Below, in pieces: positions 44,165 through 53,099 of a stretch of DNA of 64,000 nucleotides. A program made the translations under genes and the position numbers. This stretch comes from an uncultured Peptostreptococcaceae bacterium. GTDB lineage: Bacteria; Bacillota; Clostridia; Peptostreptococcales; Anaerovoracaceae. Numbering within the stretch: position 1 is the stretch's first letter; the number at the start of each line of letters is the position of its first letter. The stretch spans positions 1-64,000 of the forward strand of contig CAJUQR010000001.1 in NCBI GenBank assembly GCA_910588185.1. Direction: 5' to 3'. The notes below the pieces were generated by a model. The model was not told the origin of the DNA. It did not search any database and worked only from the letters and a program-made list of their open reading frames with translations.

Positions 44165-45289
44165 TTATTTAAATTTTTTCATATGCTCTGTTATAGCTTT
44201 TATAGCTTGCGCCGTTATATCAGGCGGCGATACCAAGCCTATACGAAAATGTCCTTCCATTCCAAAAGCTAAACCAGGCATAATCAGAAAACCTGTTTCT
44301 TCAACAAGAGTTCTGCAAAATTCTACCGAATCAACCGGTAAATCATATTTAACAATGGCAACTGTGCCCGCATCAGGCCTGCGATACGATAAAAGTTCCT
44401 CACTGTTTACCCAATCGTCTACCTGTTTTAAGTTTGCATCTATAATCTTAAAGTTACGGTCGAAGATTTTATCTCTGTTTGCAATTGCTATTGACGCAAG
44501 ATATTCTTCTACAGTTCCCATTTCCATGGTGTAAAAATGTCTGTATTCCACCATATCTTTAATAAGTTTAGCGTCCGTTACTGTCCATCCGATTCTAAGG
44601 CCTGGCAAAGAAAATGCCTTGGATATACTGCACGTGCTTATTCCTTTTTCATAAACATCTGCCATATATACTTGTTTGCAGCCTTCTATATGAGGCATTT
44701 CCATATATGCTTCATCACAAAGCACATAAGCGTCTCTTTCCTTTGCAACATTAGCTAACTTTTCCAGTTCTTCTCTGCTGAACAATCTTCCCGATGGATT
44801 ATTGGGATTAGTCAAACTTATCATCTTAGTATTTTCATCCATCATCTCTCTTATGACATCATATTCGATATCATAGTTATTTTCCGGACGAAGCCAGTAT
44901 TCTCTGACTTCATAACCTATCAGCTTTGGAAGTGCATTAAGCTGCTGATATGTAGGCATTATGCATATCAAATTGTCTCCAGGTTCGTAGACAGAACTAT
45001 AAGCTATCTGATTAGCGCCAACCCCACCATGGCCGGTGATAATATTTTCTGCAGTAATCTTATCTCCGTAAATTGTACTTAAAGCCTCTCTAAGTTCCGA
45101 TAATCCAAAGCGATCACTATATCCAAGTTTCATGCTTAAAAGCCTATCTCGTGCTTTCACCGGATCGTCAGACAAATTAAGTAGCTCCTCCATGTTAAGG
45201 GCTGTTACGAAGCTTTCAGCAATATCGTGTTTGCAATTGTGCTCATACTTTGCGAACCAATTACCGCCAAAAGACTTTTCAATTGCCAT
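44165..45289 (-). CDS. Class I/II PLP-dependent aminotransferase
   Basis: This 374-residue enzyme has all aminotransferase landmarks: TGHGGVGANQIAYSSVYEPGD, TNPNNPSGRLFS (about residues 158-169), LCDEAYMEM with the cofactor aspartate, the PLP lysine in SISKAFSLPGLRIGW (about 230), and FRIGLVSPP with the substrate-carboxylate arginine. It resembles the aspartate/VioD-like branch. It is the first gene of the island and lies behind a promoter overlapped by the 47-bp palindrome. The amino donor and acceptor are unknown. Confidence 0.9.
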   Translation of the reverse strand: MAIEKSFGGNWFAKYEHNCKHDIAESFVTALNMEELLNLSDDPVKARDRLLSMKLGYSDRFGLSELREALSTIYGDKITAENIITGHGGVGANQIAYSSVYEPGDNLICIMPTYQQLNALPKLIGYEVREYWLRPENNYDIEYDVIREMMDENTKMISLTNPNNPSGRLFSREELEKLANVAKERDAYVLCDEAYMEMPHIEGCKQVYMADVYEKGISTCSISKAFSLPGLRIGWTVTDAKLIKDMVEYRHFYTMEMGTVEEYLASIAIANRDKIFDRNFKIIDANLKQVDDWVNSEELLSYRRPDAGTVAIVKYDLPVDSVEFCRTLVEETGFLIMPGLAFGMEGHFRIGLVSPPDITAQAIKAITEHMKKFK

Positions 45290-45370
45290 ATTTACATCAC
45301 ATCCTTTTTAAACAACCATGCTCCAAAAATTTTCATTTCCAAGCAAACTACAATTATAACGAAACCATCT

Positions 45371-45426
45371 AGTGCACAATTATGGTATACAATTTATGTA
45401 TACCATAATTGTGCACTAAGTGTCAA
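45371..45426 (-). promoter_or_regulatory. Island promoter overlapped by a perfect 21-bp palindrome
   Basis: Bases 45371-45391 and 45397-45417 are exact inverted copies around a 5-base centre. Each arm contains ATGGTATAC and GTGCAC. Minus-strand TTGACA (45421-45426) and TATACA (45397-45402) are 18 bp apart, so the -10 box lies inside the palindrome. This is a strong operator candidate for the FCD GntR regulator. Confidence 0.75.
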
Positions 45427-45504
45427 CCACTTAAAGACTTTTTTAATTTCCAAAAATGTCTGTTTTTTCATATTCTTATAAGGTGTGCACTTTGTCCCTG
45501 CAAA

Positions 45505-45533
45505 TTGACATTAATCACCATTCACTGTAAAAT
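45505..45533 (+). promoter_or_regulatory. Promoter of the histidine kinase gene
   Basis: TTGACA (45505-45510) and TAAAAT (45528-45533) are 17 bp apart, pointing away from the island. Confidence 0.7.
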
Positions 45534-45580
45534 TTCATTTAGAAATAACCAAGTAAATCCAAAGGAGGCATATCCTATCT

Positions 45581-48500
45581 ATGTGTCACTGCAACATACG
45601 AATATATTTTGTTGGCTGTCCTAACCAAATATCAGCAAAATTAAAAGAGATAACTCCATTTGAAAATTTTACATATGAGTTTTTTGAAAGTAATTTTGCA
45701 GAAGAATCGCTGATAAAAAATTCCGATATTATATTTGCTGATTTAAAAAATATTGATGCTGCCGGAGCTTTGCAAACTCTTGTCTCATGGAAACCACAGA
45801 ATTCACAGCTCATACTTTTTCTAACAAAAGAACAATTATATGCAATTTCAGACAAATTTTCTGAAATCACAGATTTTTGGCTGCACCCTTTATCCGAATC
45901 TGAACTTGATTTTAGGTTCCGCAAATTGCTGCAAAGCTACAAGGAATCAAAAGACTCATGGCAAACCAATCAATATCTTGAAGCTGCCATAAACAGTTCC
46001 CCTGATTTAGTCTGGTACAAAGACAAAAACGGTATTCACGAAAAAGTAAATGACAGTTTTTGCAAAACAGTCAACAAGACTAAGGAACAGGTACAAGGAC
46101 GGGGACATGCATACATATGGGATGTAGAATATGATGATCCAGCATGCATAGAATCAGAGCGTATTGTTATGGAAAGAAAGGAAACTTTTATTTCCGAAGA
46201 AACAATACAAAGCGGCGGAGAAACAAAAATACTTACTACTTATAAATCTCCTTCATATGATTTAGATAACAGTGTAATGGGAACTGTAGGCGTTGCCATT
46301 GACATCACTCAGGAGCCTAAATATGCCAACGAGCTGATCCAAAAGAATGAAGCTTTAGAAACGCTTTTCACAACAATGGACTGCAGAATCATGTGCCATT
46401 CCCTTGACGGCAAACACATTATGAGTATAAATAGTGCTGCTCTGAATATTTTGGGCTATGAATCTGAGCAAGAATTAATCGCTGATGGGTTCAATATGAT
46501 CGCGCATTCTGTTTTTGAAGAAGATAAGCCGATTTTGCGTAGTAGCATCACAGGATTAAAAAATGCAGGCAACAATATCAATGTAGAATATCATATGCAA
46601 CATAAAAACGGAGAAATCCTATATGTTATTGGTAATATCAAACTGATAGAAGAAAAAGGCAAACTGTTTTATCAGCGTTATCTTTTGGATTGTGCTGCAC
46701 AAAAACTCAAAGAAACACAAGAACGTCTTGAAGATAAACGCCGTCAGATACTTGTACATGCGCTAAGTATATAATATGTTCTTGTTTGTACTTTTGATTT
46801 AAATACAGGCAAGGGAGAAGTACTCAGAATCGGAGAATGCAAAAACAATATTATGACTTCTATTTTTTCAGGAGACTTAGTATTGGAAGATTGTATTGAA
46901 AGTTATATAAATGCAGGTGTCCATGAAGAAGGCAAAGAACTGCTTCGTTTAACTGTATCTAAAGATAATTTAACAAAAGAATTATCATAAAAATCTATGT
47001 GTTCTATAAATTATCGTACAACTTGCTGCGGTGAAATCAGATACTTTCAAATGAAAGCTGTACGTGCAGGCGAATGGGATAAAACACACAGAATCGTTTT
47101 GGGATTCCGATGTCTGGACGACGATATGCGTGAAGAAAGAGAGAAAAAAGCTTTCCTTGAAGCTGCACTTTCTCAAGCGAACAGAGCCAACAAGGCAAAA
47201 AGTGTCTTTTTATCAAAGATGTCTCACGATATAAGAACTCCTATGAATGCAATAATCGGCTTTACCACACTGGCAATTAATCACATCGAAAGCAGAGAGC
47301 AAGTTGAAGAATACCTTAAGAAGATAAAAACTTCAGGCAATCATCTGTTAAGTCTAATAAATGATGTCCTTGATATGAGCAGGATTGAAAGCGGCAAAAT
47401 CCATCTTGATGAGCAGCCATGTAGTTTGCCTGATATCCTCCACGAACTTAACAACATCATTCAGGCAGATATAAACTCCAAACATTTGGATTTATATATG
47501 GATGCAATAGACATTGAAAATGAACAAATTTATTGTGACAAATTGCGTCTAAACCAAATTTTGCTTAACCTTTTGGGCAATTCTATTAAATATACAAGTG
47601 CAGGAGGTATGGTAAGTATAAAAATCATAGAGAAGCCAAATGCTTCTCCTGATTATGCAACTTACGAATTTAGGATTAAAGATAACGGAATAGGCATGAG
47701 CGAAGACTTTGTCTCTCATATTTTTGAACCGTTTGAACGTGAACGTAATTCAACCAGCAGCGGCATACAAGGAACCGGTCTAGGCATGGCAATAACTAAA
47801 AATATTGTAGACATGATGAACGGTTCTATCGAAGTAAAGAGTAAAAAAGATATCGGTACAGAAGTAATATTATTGCTTACTTTCCGTATCCAAGAAAGCG
47901 AAAAGAAACCTATAATCATTCCGGAGCTAAACGGCATGAGGGCTCTCGTTGTAGACGATGACTTTAACACTTGTGACAGCGTATCATCCATGCTTCAACA
48001 ATTTGGGATGCGTGCAGAATGGACTTTATCGGGAAAAGAAGCTATTCTTCGCAGCCGCCAATCAATAAACCGCAACGATCATTATTCTGTTTACATAATC
48101 GACTGGCTTCTGCCTGATATGAACGGCATTAAGGTCGCCAGGAGAATTAGGCAGGAAGCTAAAGAAGACGTTCCAATTATCGTACTAACTGCTTATGACT
48201 GGTCAGATATTGAAGAAGAAGCAAAAAATGCAGGCATTACGACATTCTGCAGTAAACCTATATTTTTCTCCGAACTGTACAAATGTCTTTATTCTATAAT
48301 CAATGCAAGCAAAAAATTAAAAACTGACAATGAAATACATGAGCCCATCAGTACAGGCCGTATTTTATTAGTGGAGGACAACGAGCTAAATCAAGAAATT
48401 GCAAAAGAAATCTTAGAAGAAGCCGGGTTCGTCATAGAAGTAGCAGAAAACGGACAAACAGCAGTAGATATGTTAAAATCATCAGAACATAATTACTATC

Positions 48501-48736
48501 AGCTGATATTAATGGATGTTCAGATGCCTGTTATGAATGGATACGAAGCAACAAAGGCGATTAGAAATCTAAAAGATAAAGAGCTTTCACAGATTCCTAT
48601 CCTTGCCATGACTGCAAATGCTTTCGAAGAAGATAGGCAAGAAGCTTTTAAGAGCGGCATGAACGGGCATATCGCCAAACCAATTGACATCGATAATCTT
48701 ATGGAAACACTTGAGACAATACTTAATAAAATATAA
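45581..48736 (+). pseudogene. Hybrid sensor histidine kinase broken by two in-frame TAA codons
   Basis: One frame runs from 45581 to 48736 with stops only at 46772-46774 and 46988-46990. Domains in order are: an N-terminal alpha/beta domain (residues 1-125), two PAS domains (about 128-250 and 260-375), a linker holding both stops, HisKA with SKMSHDIRTPMNAIIGF, an ATPase domain with GTGLGMAITKNIV, and two receiver domains (RALVVDDDF... and GRILLVEDNELNQ...LMDVQMPVMNG). The sequence between and after the stops is still protein-like and matches the usual CSINYRTTCCGEIRYFQMKAVRAGEW linker, so the damage is recent or is sequence error. The 579-residue distal part could still be made from 46997. 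Confidence 0.85.
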
Positions 48737-48737
48737 T

Positions 48738-48771
48738 CAAAATGAGGCAGACATACGTCTGCCTCATTTTG
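48738..48771 (+). terminator. Terminator of the histidine kinase gene
   Basis: AAAATGAGGCAGAC-ATAC-GTCTGCCTCATTTT is a perfect 14-bp stem starting just past the stop. Confidence 0.85.
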
Positions 48772-48903
48772 AAACACCTAGTTTTATATACTCCTTTTGA
48801 CAAAATACCTTGCTCATTTATATTTTTTAATATTCATCAGCGCTGACTAATACATCTGTATTATCCACTTTTAATGCAAAATATGGCTGAGCTTTATTTT
48901 GAC

Positions 48904-48935
48904 AAAAAAACAGACCCGCAAGGGCCTGTTTTTTA
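48904..48935 (-). terminator. Terminator of ssrA
   Basis: AAAAAACAG.CCC-GCAA-GGG.CTGTTTTTT lies directly past the tmRNA 3' end. Confidence 0.85.
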
Positions 48936-48938
48936 TCA

Positions 48939-49295
48939 TGGTGGAGATGGTGGGAATCGAACCCACGTCCGAAAGCATTTCCGCAGAACTTTCTCCGAGC
49001 ACAGTTAATGATTTTGTACTTCGCCTCAGCAAACGCCCATTAACAGGCTTGAGCTTTGGCTATCCCGTTGTTCCCTCGTGATGCCGGGATGTCACACGAA
49101 GTTTTCCTGTATAGTCGACGCCGGAAAATGAGCCTACAGGTAAACCCAAACCGACGCGCGGCGCTGAACTAAGCAGCTAATGCGAAATTATTATTATTTT
49201 TAGCGTTTATATTTAACGTGCCTTTTTTAGGTAGACTGGCAAACTACCGCTCGCTTATCCTGTTTCTACACCCCCGTCGAAACCTTTACACCCCC
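48939..49295 (-). ncRNA. ssrA: tmRNA
   Basis: The 5' end GGGGGTG pairs with CATCTCC at the 3' end to make a 7-bp acceptor stem, followed by A and an encoded CCA. The T-arm (GGGTTCGATTCCCACC) and the 5' GGTTTCGACGG motif are present. The tag frame (49204 down to 49169) codes AKNNNNFALAA then TAG, rescuing stalled ribosomes and marking proteins for proteolysis. A TATAAT lies 7 bases before the mature 5' end. Length is 357 bases. smpB is immediately upstream. Confidence 0.97.
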
Positions 49296-49358
49296 ATGTA
49301 TTATTATAATTATTCTATATCAATTATGTGCATATTGCAACACACATCAATATGGCAA

Positions 49359-49823
49359 TTAAAAGCGTTCTTTCATTTTTCTGTCTATGTCTCTTGACGC
49401 ATCACGTTTAGCTATAGTCTCACGTTTATCGTAATTTTTTTTGCCTCTTGCGACTGCTATTTCTACCTTTGCACGTCCCTCTTCATTTATATACATAGTC
49501 AAAGGAACAAGTGTAAGTCCCTTTATCGTCGTATATCCAATTAATTTTCTAATTTCCTGCTTATGTAAAAGTAACTTACGCGGACGCATCGGCTCTACAT
49601 TATATCGATTTCCTTGCTCATAAGGACTTATATTCATACCGTGAAGAATAAGTTCTCCTTTTTCTATTTTTGCATAACTTTCTTTGATGCTGGCCTTACC
49701 CTGACGCACAGACTTTATCTCTGTACCTGTGAGAACTATACCTGCTTCATACACTTCATCTATAAAATAATCATGTCTTGCCTTTTTATTATTTGCAATA
49801 AGCTTACGCTCTTTTCTCCCCAT
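49359..49823 (-). CDS. smpB: SsrA-binding protein SmpB
   Basis: This 154-residue RNA-binding protein delivers tmRNA to stalled ribosomes. It has the typical opening IANNKKARHDYFIDEVYEAGIVLTGTEIKSVRQGKASIKESYAKI, and a basic C-terminal tail (KKNYDKRETIAKRDASRDIDRKMKERF) that mimics an anticodon stem. Length matches the family. It follows the signal peptidase-like gene by 14 bases and precedes ssrA. Confidence 0.97.
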   Translation of the reverse strand: MGRKERKLIANNKKARHDYFIDEVYEAGIVLTGTEIKSVRQGKASIKESYAKIEKGELILHGMNISPYEQGNRYNVEPMRPRKLLLHKQEIRKLIGYTTIKGLTLVPLTMYINEEGRAKVEIAVARGKKNYDKRETIAKRDASRDIDRKMKERF

Positions 49824-49837
49824 GTTTCACCCCTATA

Positions 49838-50194
49838 TCAAAATGTAATAACCTTTCCTAAAATCGCATCATCAGATGTTTTTATAACACTGTTATCTGT
49901 CAAAGACGCATCACATACAAGTATATATTCAGAATCGTCAACACCGGCAACACGTCTTATCAAAGGACCATTGCCGCTTCCTATTTCATAAAACGATGGA
50001 TTATACGCAATTATATCTCCTTCTTGTATATCATCAGCATCTACATTCAAAAATACCGCAACCTTCTGCCCTGGTTCAAATGTAGGCAGCATATCACTTC
50101 CGTCAATTTCTACTATCATAAAATTACAGTGTATTATTATCGCAGCAGCTATTCCGATAACTGCGCTTAATGTCCCCAGTAAAGCTCTTTTCAT
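49838..50194 (-). CDS. Signal peptidase I homolog with both catalytic residues replaced
   Basis: This 118-residue protein has an N-terminal helix and an S26 fold, but aligned against the neighbouring LepB its nucleophile motif reads GSDMLPTFEPG instead of DSMQPTF, placing aspartate at the serine position. The lysine motif reads LIRRVAG instead of LIKRVIG. The codons (GAT and AGA) are unambiguous. It also lacks the C-terminal GDNR segment. It is probably a non-catalytic partner or is decaying. It lies 19 bases after lepB in the same unit. Confidence 0.75.
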   Translation of the reverse strand: MKRALLGTLSAVIGIAAAIIIHCNFMIVEIDGSDMLPTFEPGQKVAVFLNVDADDIQEGDIIAYNPSFYEIGSGNGPLIRRVAGVDDSEYILVCDASLTDNSVIKTSDDAILGKVITF

Positions 50195-50213
50195 CCAAAA
50201 TCCCCATATAAAT

Positions 50214-50735
50214 TTAGAACTTTTCTATACTGTCAAACGGGAATATCCTTAAAACTACTTTTCCTACTATCGTTTCTTCGTCAACCTGACCTACCTCCGG
50301 CGAACGGCTGTCCTGGCTTACTCCTCTATTATCCCCCATAACAAACAGTTTACCTTCTTCTACGGTTATAGCATCCATTTCACCGGAAAGTCCCTGCTCA
50401 GCGACATATGCCTCATCAAGCTTTGATCCGTTTAAATAGACATAACCTTCTTTTATTTCTATCTTATCTCCGCCGATACCGATAACTCGCTTGATAAGAT
50501 GCTTTTGTTCACCTTTTTCATTAAGCAAATTAGATTTAAATACTATTACGTCGCCTCTTTCCACATCACCAAAAACATTATATGCCTGTTTACTTACAAC
50601 AATATAATCATTTGAATAAAACGTAGGTTGCATAGAATCCTGTTTTACAACTATAGGTTTAAAAAACATCAATATCGTTCCTGCTATTATAAGTGCAATT
50701 ACAATATCTCTTACCCATTCATAAACTTCTCGCAT
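50214..50735 (-). CDS. lepB: Signal peptidase I
   Basis: This 173-residue membrane protease removes signal peptides from exported proteins. A single N-terminal helix (DIVIALIIAGTILMFFKPIVV) precedes the catalytic serine (QDSMQPTFYSNDYIVV, about Ser 34), the catalytic lysine (HLIKRVIGIGGD, about Lys 83) and the GDNRGVSQDSRSPEVGQV box. All are intact. The gene lies between an RluA-type gene and the degenerate homolog. Confidence 0.95.
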   Translation of the reverse strand: MREVYEWVRDIVIALIIAGTILMFFKPIVVKQDSMQPTFYSNDYIVVSKQAYNVFGDVERGDVIVFKSNLLNEKGEQKHLIKRVIGIGGDKIEIKEGYVYLNGSKLDEAYVAEQGLSGEMDAITVEEGKLFVMGDNRGVSQDSRSPEVGQVDEETIVGKVVLRIFPFDSIEKF

Positions 50736-50751
50736 TGTTTATCTCCACACA

Positions 50752-51735
50752 TTAGTTTTTGCCAAAAATATCTTCTTTTATTCTTAGAAACGTCCCCGGC
50801 ATAGGACATATAAATTCTCTTCCTTCCAAATAATTCAAAGGTCCATCTTCTCTGCATCTTTTGAATATAACTTTTCCGGAATGTAGCAAATGAGTAGTTA
50901 AATCATATCGCTGTTTTACAATATTATTAATTTTAGAAAATCCATATTTTTTATCTCCTATTATAGGATGTCCGGCATCTGAAAGCTGTGCACGTATTTG
51001 ATGAGTTCTTCCGGTATTTATCTTAACTTCTGCTAAAGTATACCCTCCGTCTACGGAACTGAAACATATTGGAAATACTTCTGTATCCATAAATTTTCCT
51101 TTGCCTTCATTATTTATGAAAACCATATTCTTATTTTCATCTTTTATCATAGAACTCTTTAGGTGAAGTTTCTTATCAATATGACCGACAGTAATTGTCA
51201 TGTATATCTTCTCAATATTATCACGCTCACGAAGCATTCTGTTAAGCTCCTGAAGTGCATCCGAAGTTTTTCCAAATAGTACAATCCCTGTTGTATTACG
51301 ATCCAGCCTGTTTGCAGGGGATGGTACAAAGGTTTTTTCAGCAGCAGGATTATAATCGCCTTTGGCAATAAGATAGTCAAGCACCTGGTTGGCTAAATGG
51401 TTCTTTTTTTCTCTTCCATCTCCATGAGTAAGTAGTCCAAATGGTTTCTCTACAATCAATATGTTTTCATCTTCATATATAACTTTAAACTGCTTTTTAG
51501 CATGACTTATCTTAGCGGCACGCTGAAGCCTAATGCTTTCTTCATCAGAAATATAGATAATAAGCTCGTCCCCCGAAGTAAGCATGAATTCGGGATTTTT
51601 TCGTTTGCCGTTTACCTTTACATCTTTTCTTATCAATTTATATATGTAACTCAGCGATGCCTTGGCAAAATATTTTTTTAAAAATCTATCTAATCGCTGA
51701 TTCCCTTGATTTTCTCCAATTGTAAATTTTATCAT
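50752..51735 (-). CDS. RluA family pseudouridine synthase
   Basis: This 327-residue enzyme isomerises uridine to pseudouridine in rRNA or tRNA. It has an N-terminal S4 RNA-binding domain (QRLDRFLKKYFAKASLSYIYKLIRKDVKVNGKR) and the catalytic ANRLDRNTTGIVLFGKT with the nucleophilic aspartate, and the late INTGRTHQIRAQLSDAGHPIIGD. The frame opens earlier, but MIKFTIGEN (51735) fits the family. No clear ribosome binding site precedes it, and a TATAAT ends only about 7 bases upstream, so the message may be nearly leaderless. Possible first gene of the lepB-smpB unit. Confidence 0.88.
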   Translation of the reverse strand: MIKFTIGENQGNQRLDRFLKKYFAKASLSYIYKLIRKDVKVNGKRKNPEFMLTSGDELIIYISDEESIRLQRAAKISHAKKQFKVIYEDENILIVEKPFGLLTHGDGREKKNHLANQVLDYLIAKGDYNPAAEKTFVPSPANRLDRNTTGIVLFGKTSDALQELNRMLRERDNIEKIYMTITVGHIDKKLHLKSSMIKDENKNMVFINNEGKGKFMDTEVFPICFSSVDGGYTLAEVKINTGRTHQIRAQLSDAGHPIIGDKKYGFSKINNIVKQRYDLTTHLLHSGKVIFKRCREDGPLNYLEGREFICPMPGTFLRIKEDIFGKN

Positions 51736-51760
51736 ATCACATATTATACACCAAAACACC

Positions 51761-51789
51761 TTGAGAAAAAAGTGTTTATCTGCTAAAAT
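51761..51789 (+). promoter_or_regulatory. Promoter of the MltG-like gene
   Basis: TTGAGA (51761-51766) and TAAAAT (51784-51789) are 17 bp apart, and GGGAGGAG follows before the ATG. Confidence 0.65.
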
Positions 51790-51816
51790 GTATTTGTCGA
51801 ATATTGGGAGGAGATT

Positions 51817-52290
51817 ATGAAAAAATTCAAGGACATTTTATACGATTACAATGACATAATAATTGCATTTCTGATTTTAGTTATAGCTGCACTTCTTATC
51901 ATATGGCGTATGAACGCTATAATAGAATATCCAAAAACTCTGGTCGTCGATGATACGCCTTCAGTATCCGAGCCTTCGGACAATAATTCGACTGGAGAGC
52001 AAGGCGGCGAACAAAACCAGCCTTCAAACAATGATTCCCCTTCGTCAGAATCAGGTGACCTTTGGGTTGACGGAGCTCTAAGCAGAACTGTAGAAGTAAG
52101 CGTATCAGGTGACAGCGCATCAGAAGCTGTTCAGTGTTTGATAGATGCAAAATTGTTCAAAGATTACGCCGAATATCAAAATGCTTGCGACGGCCTTGGT
52201 ATAGACCACCAAAAAGTGAGTGCAGGTACATTCAAATTCGAAAAAGGCACTACTAAAAAAGACATTGCTCGTGCGATAAATTGGGGATAA
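51817..52290 (+). CDS. Membrane-anchored protein with a MltG N-domain-like tail
   Basis: This 157-residue protein has one N-terminal helix (DIIIAFLILVIAALLIIW), an acidic Ser/Asn/Gly linker (about residues 48-82), and a C-terminal domain of about 70 residues (VEVSVSGDSASEAVQCLIDAKLFKDYAEYQNA...SAGTFKFEKGTTKKDIARAI). That tail resembles the LysM-like N-terminal domain of the endolytic transglycosylase MltG/YceG, but the catalytic domain is absent. Binding to peptidoglycan is a plausible inference. GGGAGGAG precedes the ATG. Single gene with a terminator. Confidence 0.65.
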   Translation: MKKFKDILYDYNDIIIAFLILVIAALLIIWRMNAIIEYPKTLVVDDTPSVSEPSDNNSTGEQGGEQNQPSNNDSPSSESGDLWVDGALSRTVEVSVSGDSASEAVQCLIDAKLFKDYAEYQNACDGLGIDHQKVSAGTFKFEKGTTKKDIARAINWG

Positions 52291-52308
52291 AAATTAATAT
52301 TAAAAATC

Positions 52309-52338
52309 AGCTGCCCTTTATAAAGATGGGCAGCTTTT
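52309..52338. terminator. Terminator between the MltG-like gene and the next minus gene
   Basis: AGCTGCCC and GGGCAGCTTTT form an 8-bp stem between convergent genes. Confidence 0.8.
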
Positions 52339-52342
52339 ATTT

Positions 52343-52609
52343 TTATCTCTGCAAAATTTCTATTACTTTTTGTAATCTTGCTCTCTGCTTCGTGTTCATC
52401 ATAGGCGCTAAATTCTTAAGCATTCCTATCTGCTTCTGATAAGTAATGTTATTTGCCTTCAGCTGCTCTTTAATCTTTAAAATTTCTCTTTCCAATTCTG
52501 CATCACTTTTATTTTCAAGCTGTCTTAGAATATCCTGACCATTGTTTTTCCCCGGTTTAATACCAAGCTGCTGAGCAATCTCTCCCACCATCTTATCATT
52601 TAACTCCAT
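52343..52609 (-). CDS. Unknown small helical protein, 88 residues
   Basis: I do not recognise a named family. The protein is soluble and almost wholly helical, with charged residues in heptad-like spacing (LENKSDAELEREILKIKEQLKANN), suggesting a coiled coil. AGGAGG precedes the ATG. It is divergent from another small unknown gene at 52698, and the two share a 90-base promoter region. Confidence 0.65.
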   Translation of the reverse strand: MELNDKMVGEIAQQLGIKPGKNNGQDILRQLENKSDAELEREILKIKEQLKANNITYQKQIGMLKNLAPMMNTKQRARLQKVIEILQR

Positions 52610-52697
52610 GTTAAACCTCCTTAATATCTTTATTTATATTTTATGCACTTGCCCGGCCTAAATTTCATAATATAACATATAAACAGGAGGTATACAT

Positions 52698-53045
52698 ATG
52701 GCTAAAAATTCAAATATAATAGGAATCGCCGCCGTTTTATTAATAATCGCTGCCAAAAACGATAGCGGCAGCAAATCAGGACTTGCCGGAGGCGGGTCAC
52801 TTTTACCATCTATAGAAATAGGAGGAATTTTAAGCGACCTGCATAAACTTACCTCCATTATGAATCATATGGATAATCTTGGTCAAATGGCACTAAACCC
52901 ACCGGAACGACCTAAGCTCCCTCCTCCTTCAGAATTAATAAGCAAAGCTATCCCTGATCTTGGCAACATCGTAGAAGCGGTAGCTCCTTTCCTTTCTGCT
53001 TTTGGAGGCGAAACAGATTACGAAAATGAAAATGACATCTTTTAA
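52698..53045 (+). CDS. Unknown small protein, 115 residues
   Basis: A short hydrophobic start (IIGIAAVLLIIAAK) is followed by a glycine/serine stretch and a region with several prolines (NPPERPKLPPPSELI), ending in an acidic tail. AGGAGG is well placed before the ATG. No motif suggests a reaction. It and the divergent 88-residue gene are about the size of clostridial spore-coat or morphogenesis accessory proteins, but nothing here proves that. The gene precedes fba by 54 bases. Confidence 0.65.
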   Translation: MAKNSNIIGIAAVLLIIAAKNDSGSKSGLAGGGSLLPSIEIGGILSDLHKLTSIMNHMDNLGQMALNPPERPKLPPPSELISKAIPDLGNIVEAVAPFLSAFGGETDYENENDIF

Positions 53046-53099
53046 TATCATCTCTATTGGTGTATAATATCAGTAATTAAAACCAAGAGGAGGTCTATA

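Noticed and set aside
48899..49295. Coding sequence on the plus strand over the tmRNA
   Set aside because: A 60-codon open frame covers the T-arm and acceptor region of ssrA; it is a chance frame over an RNA gene.
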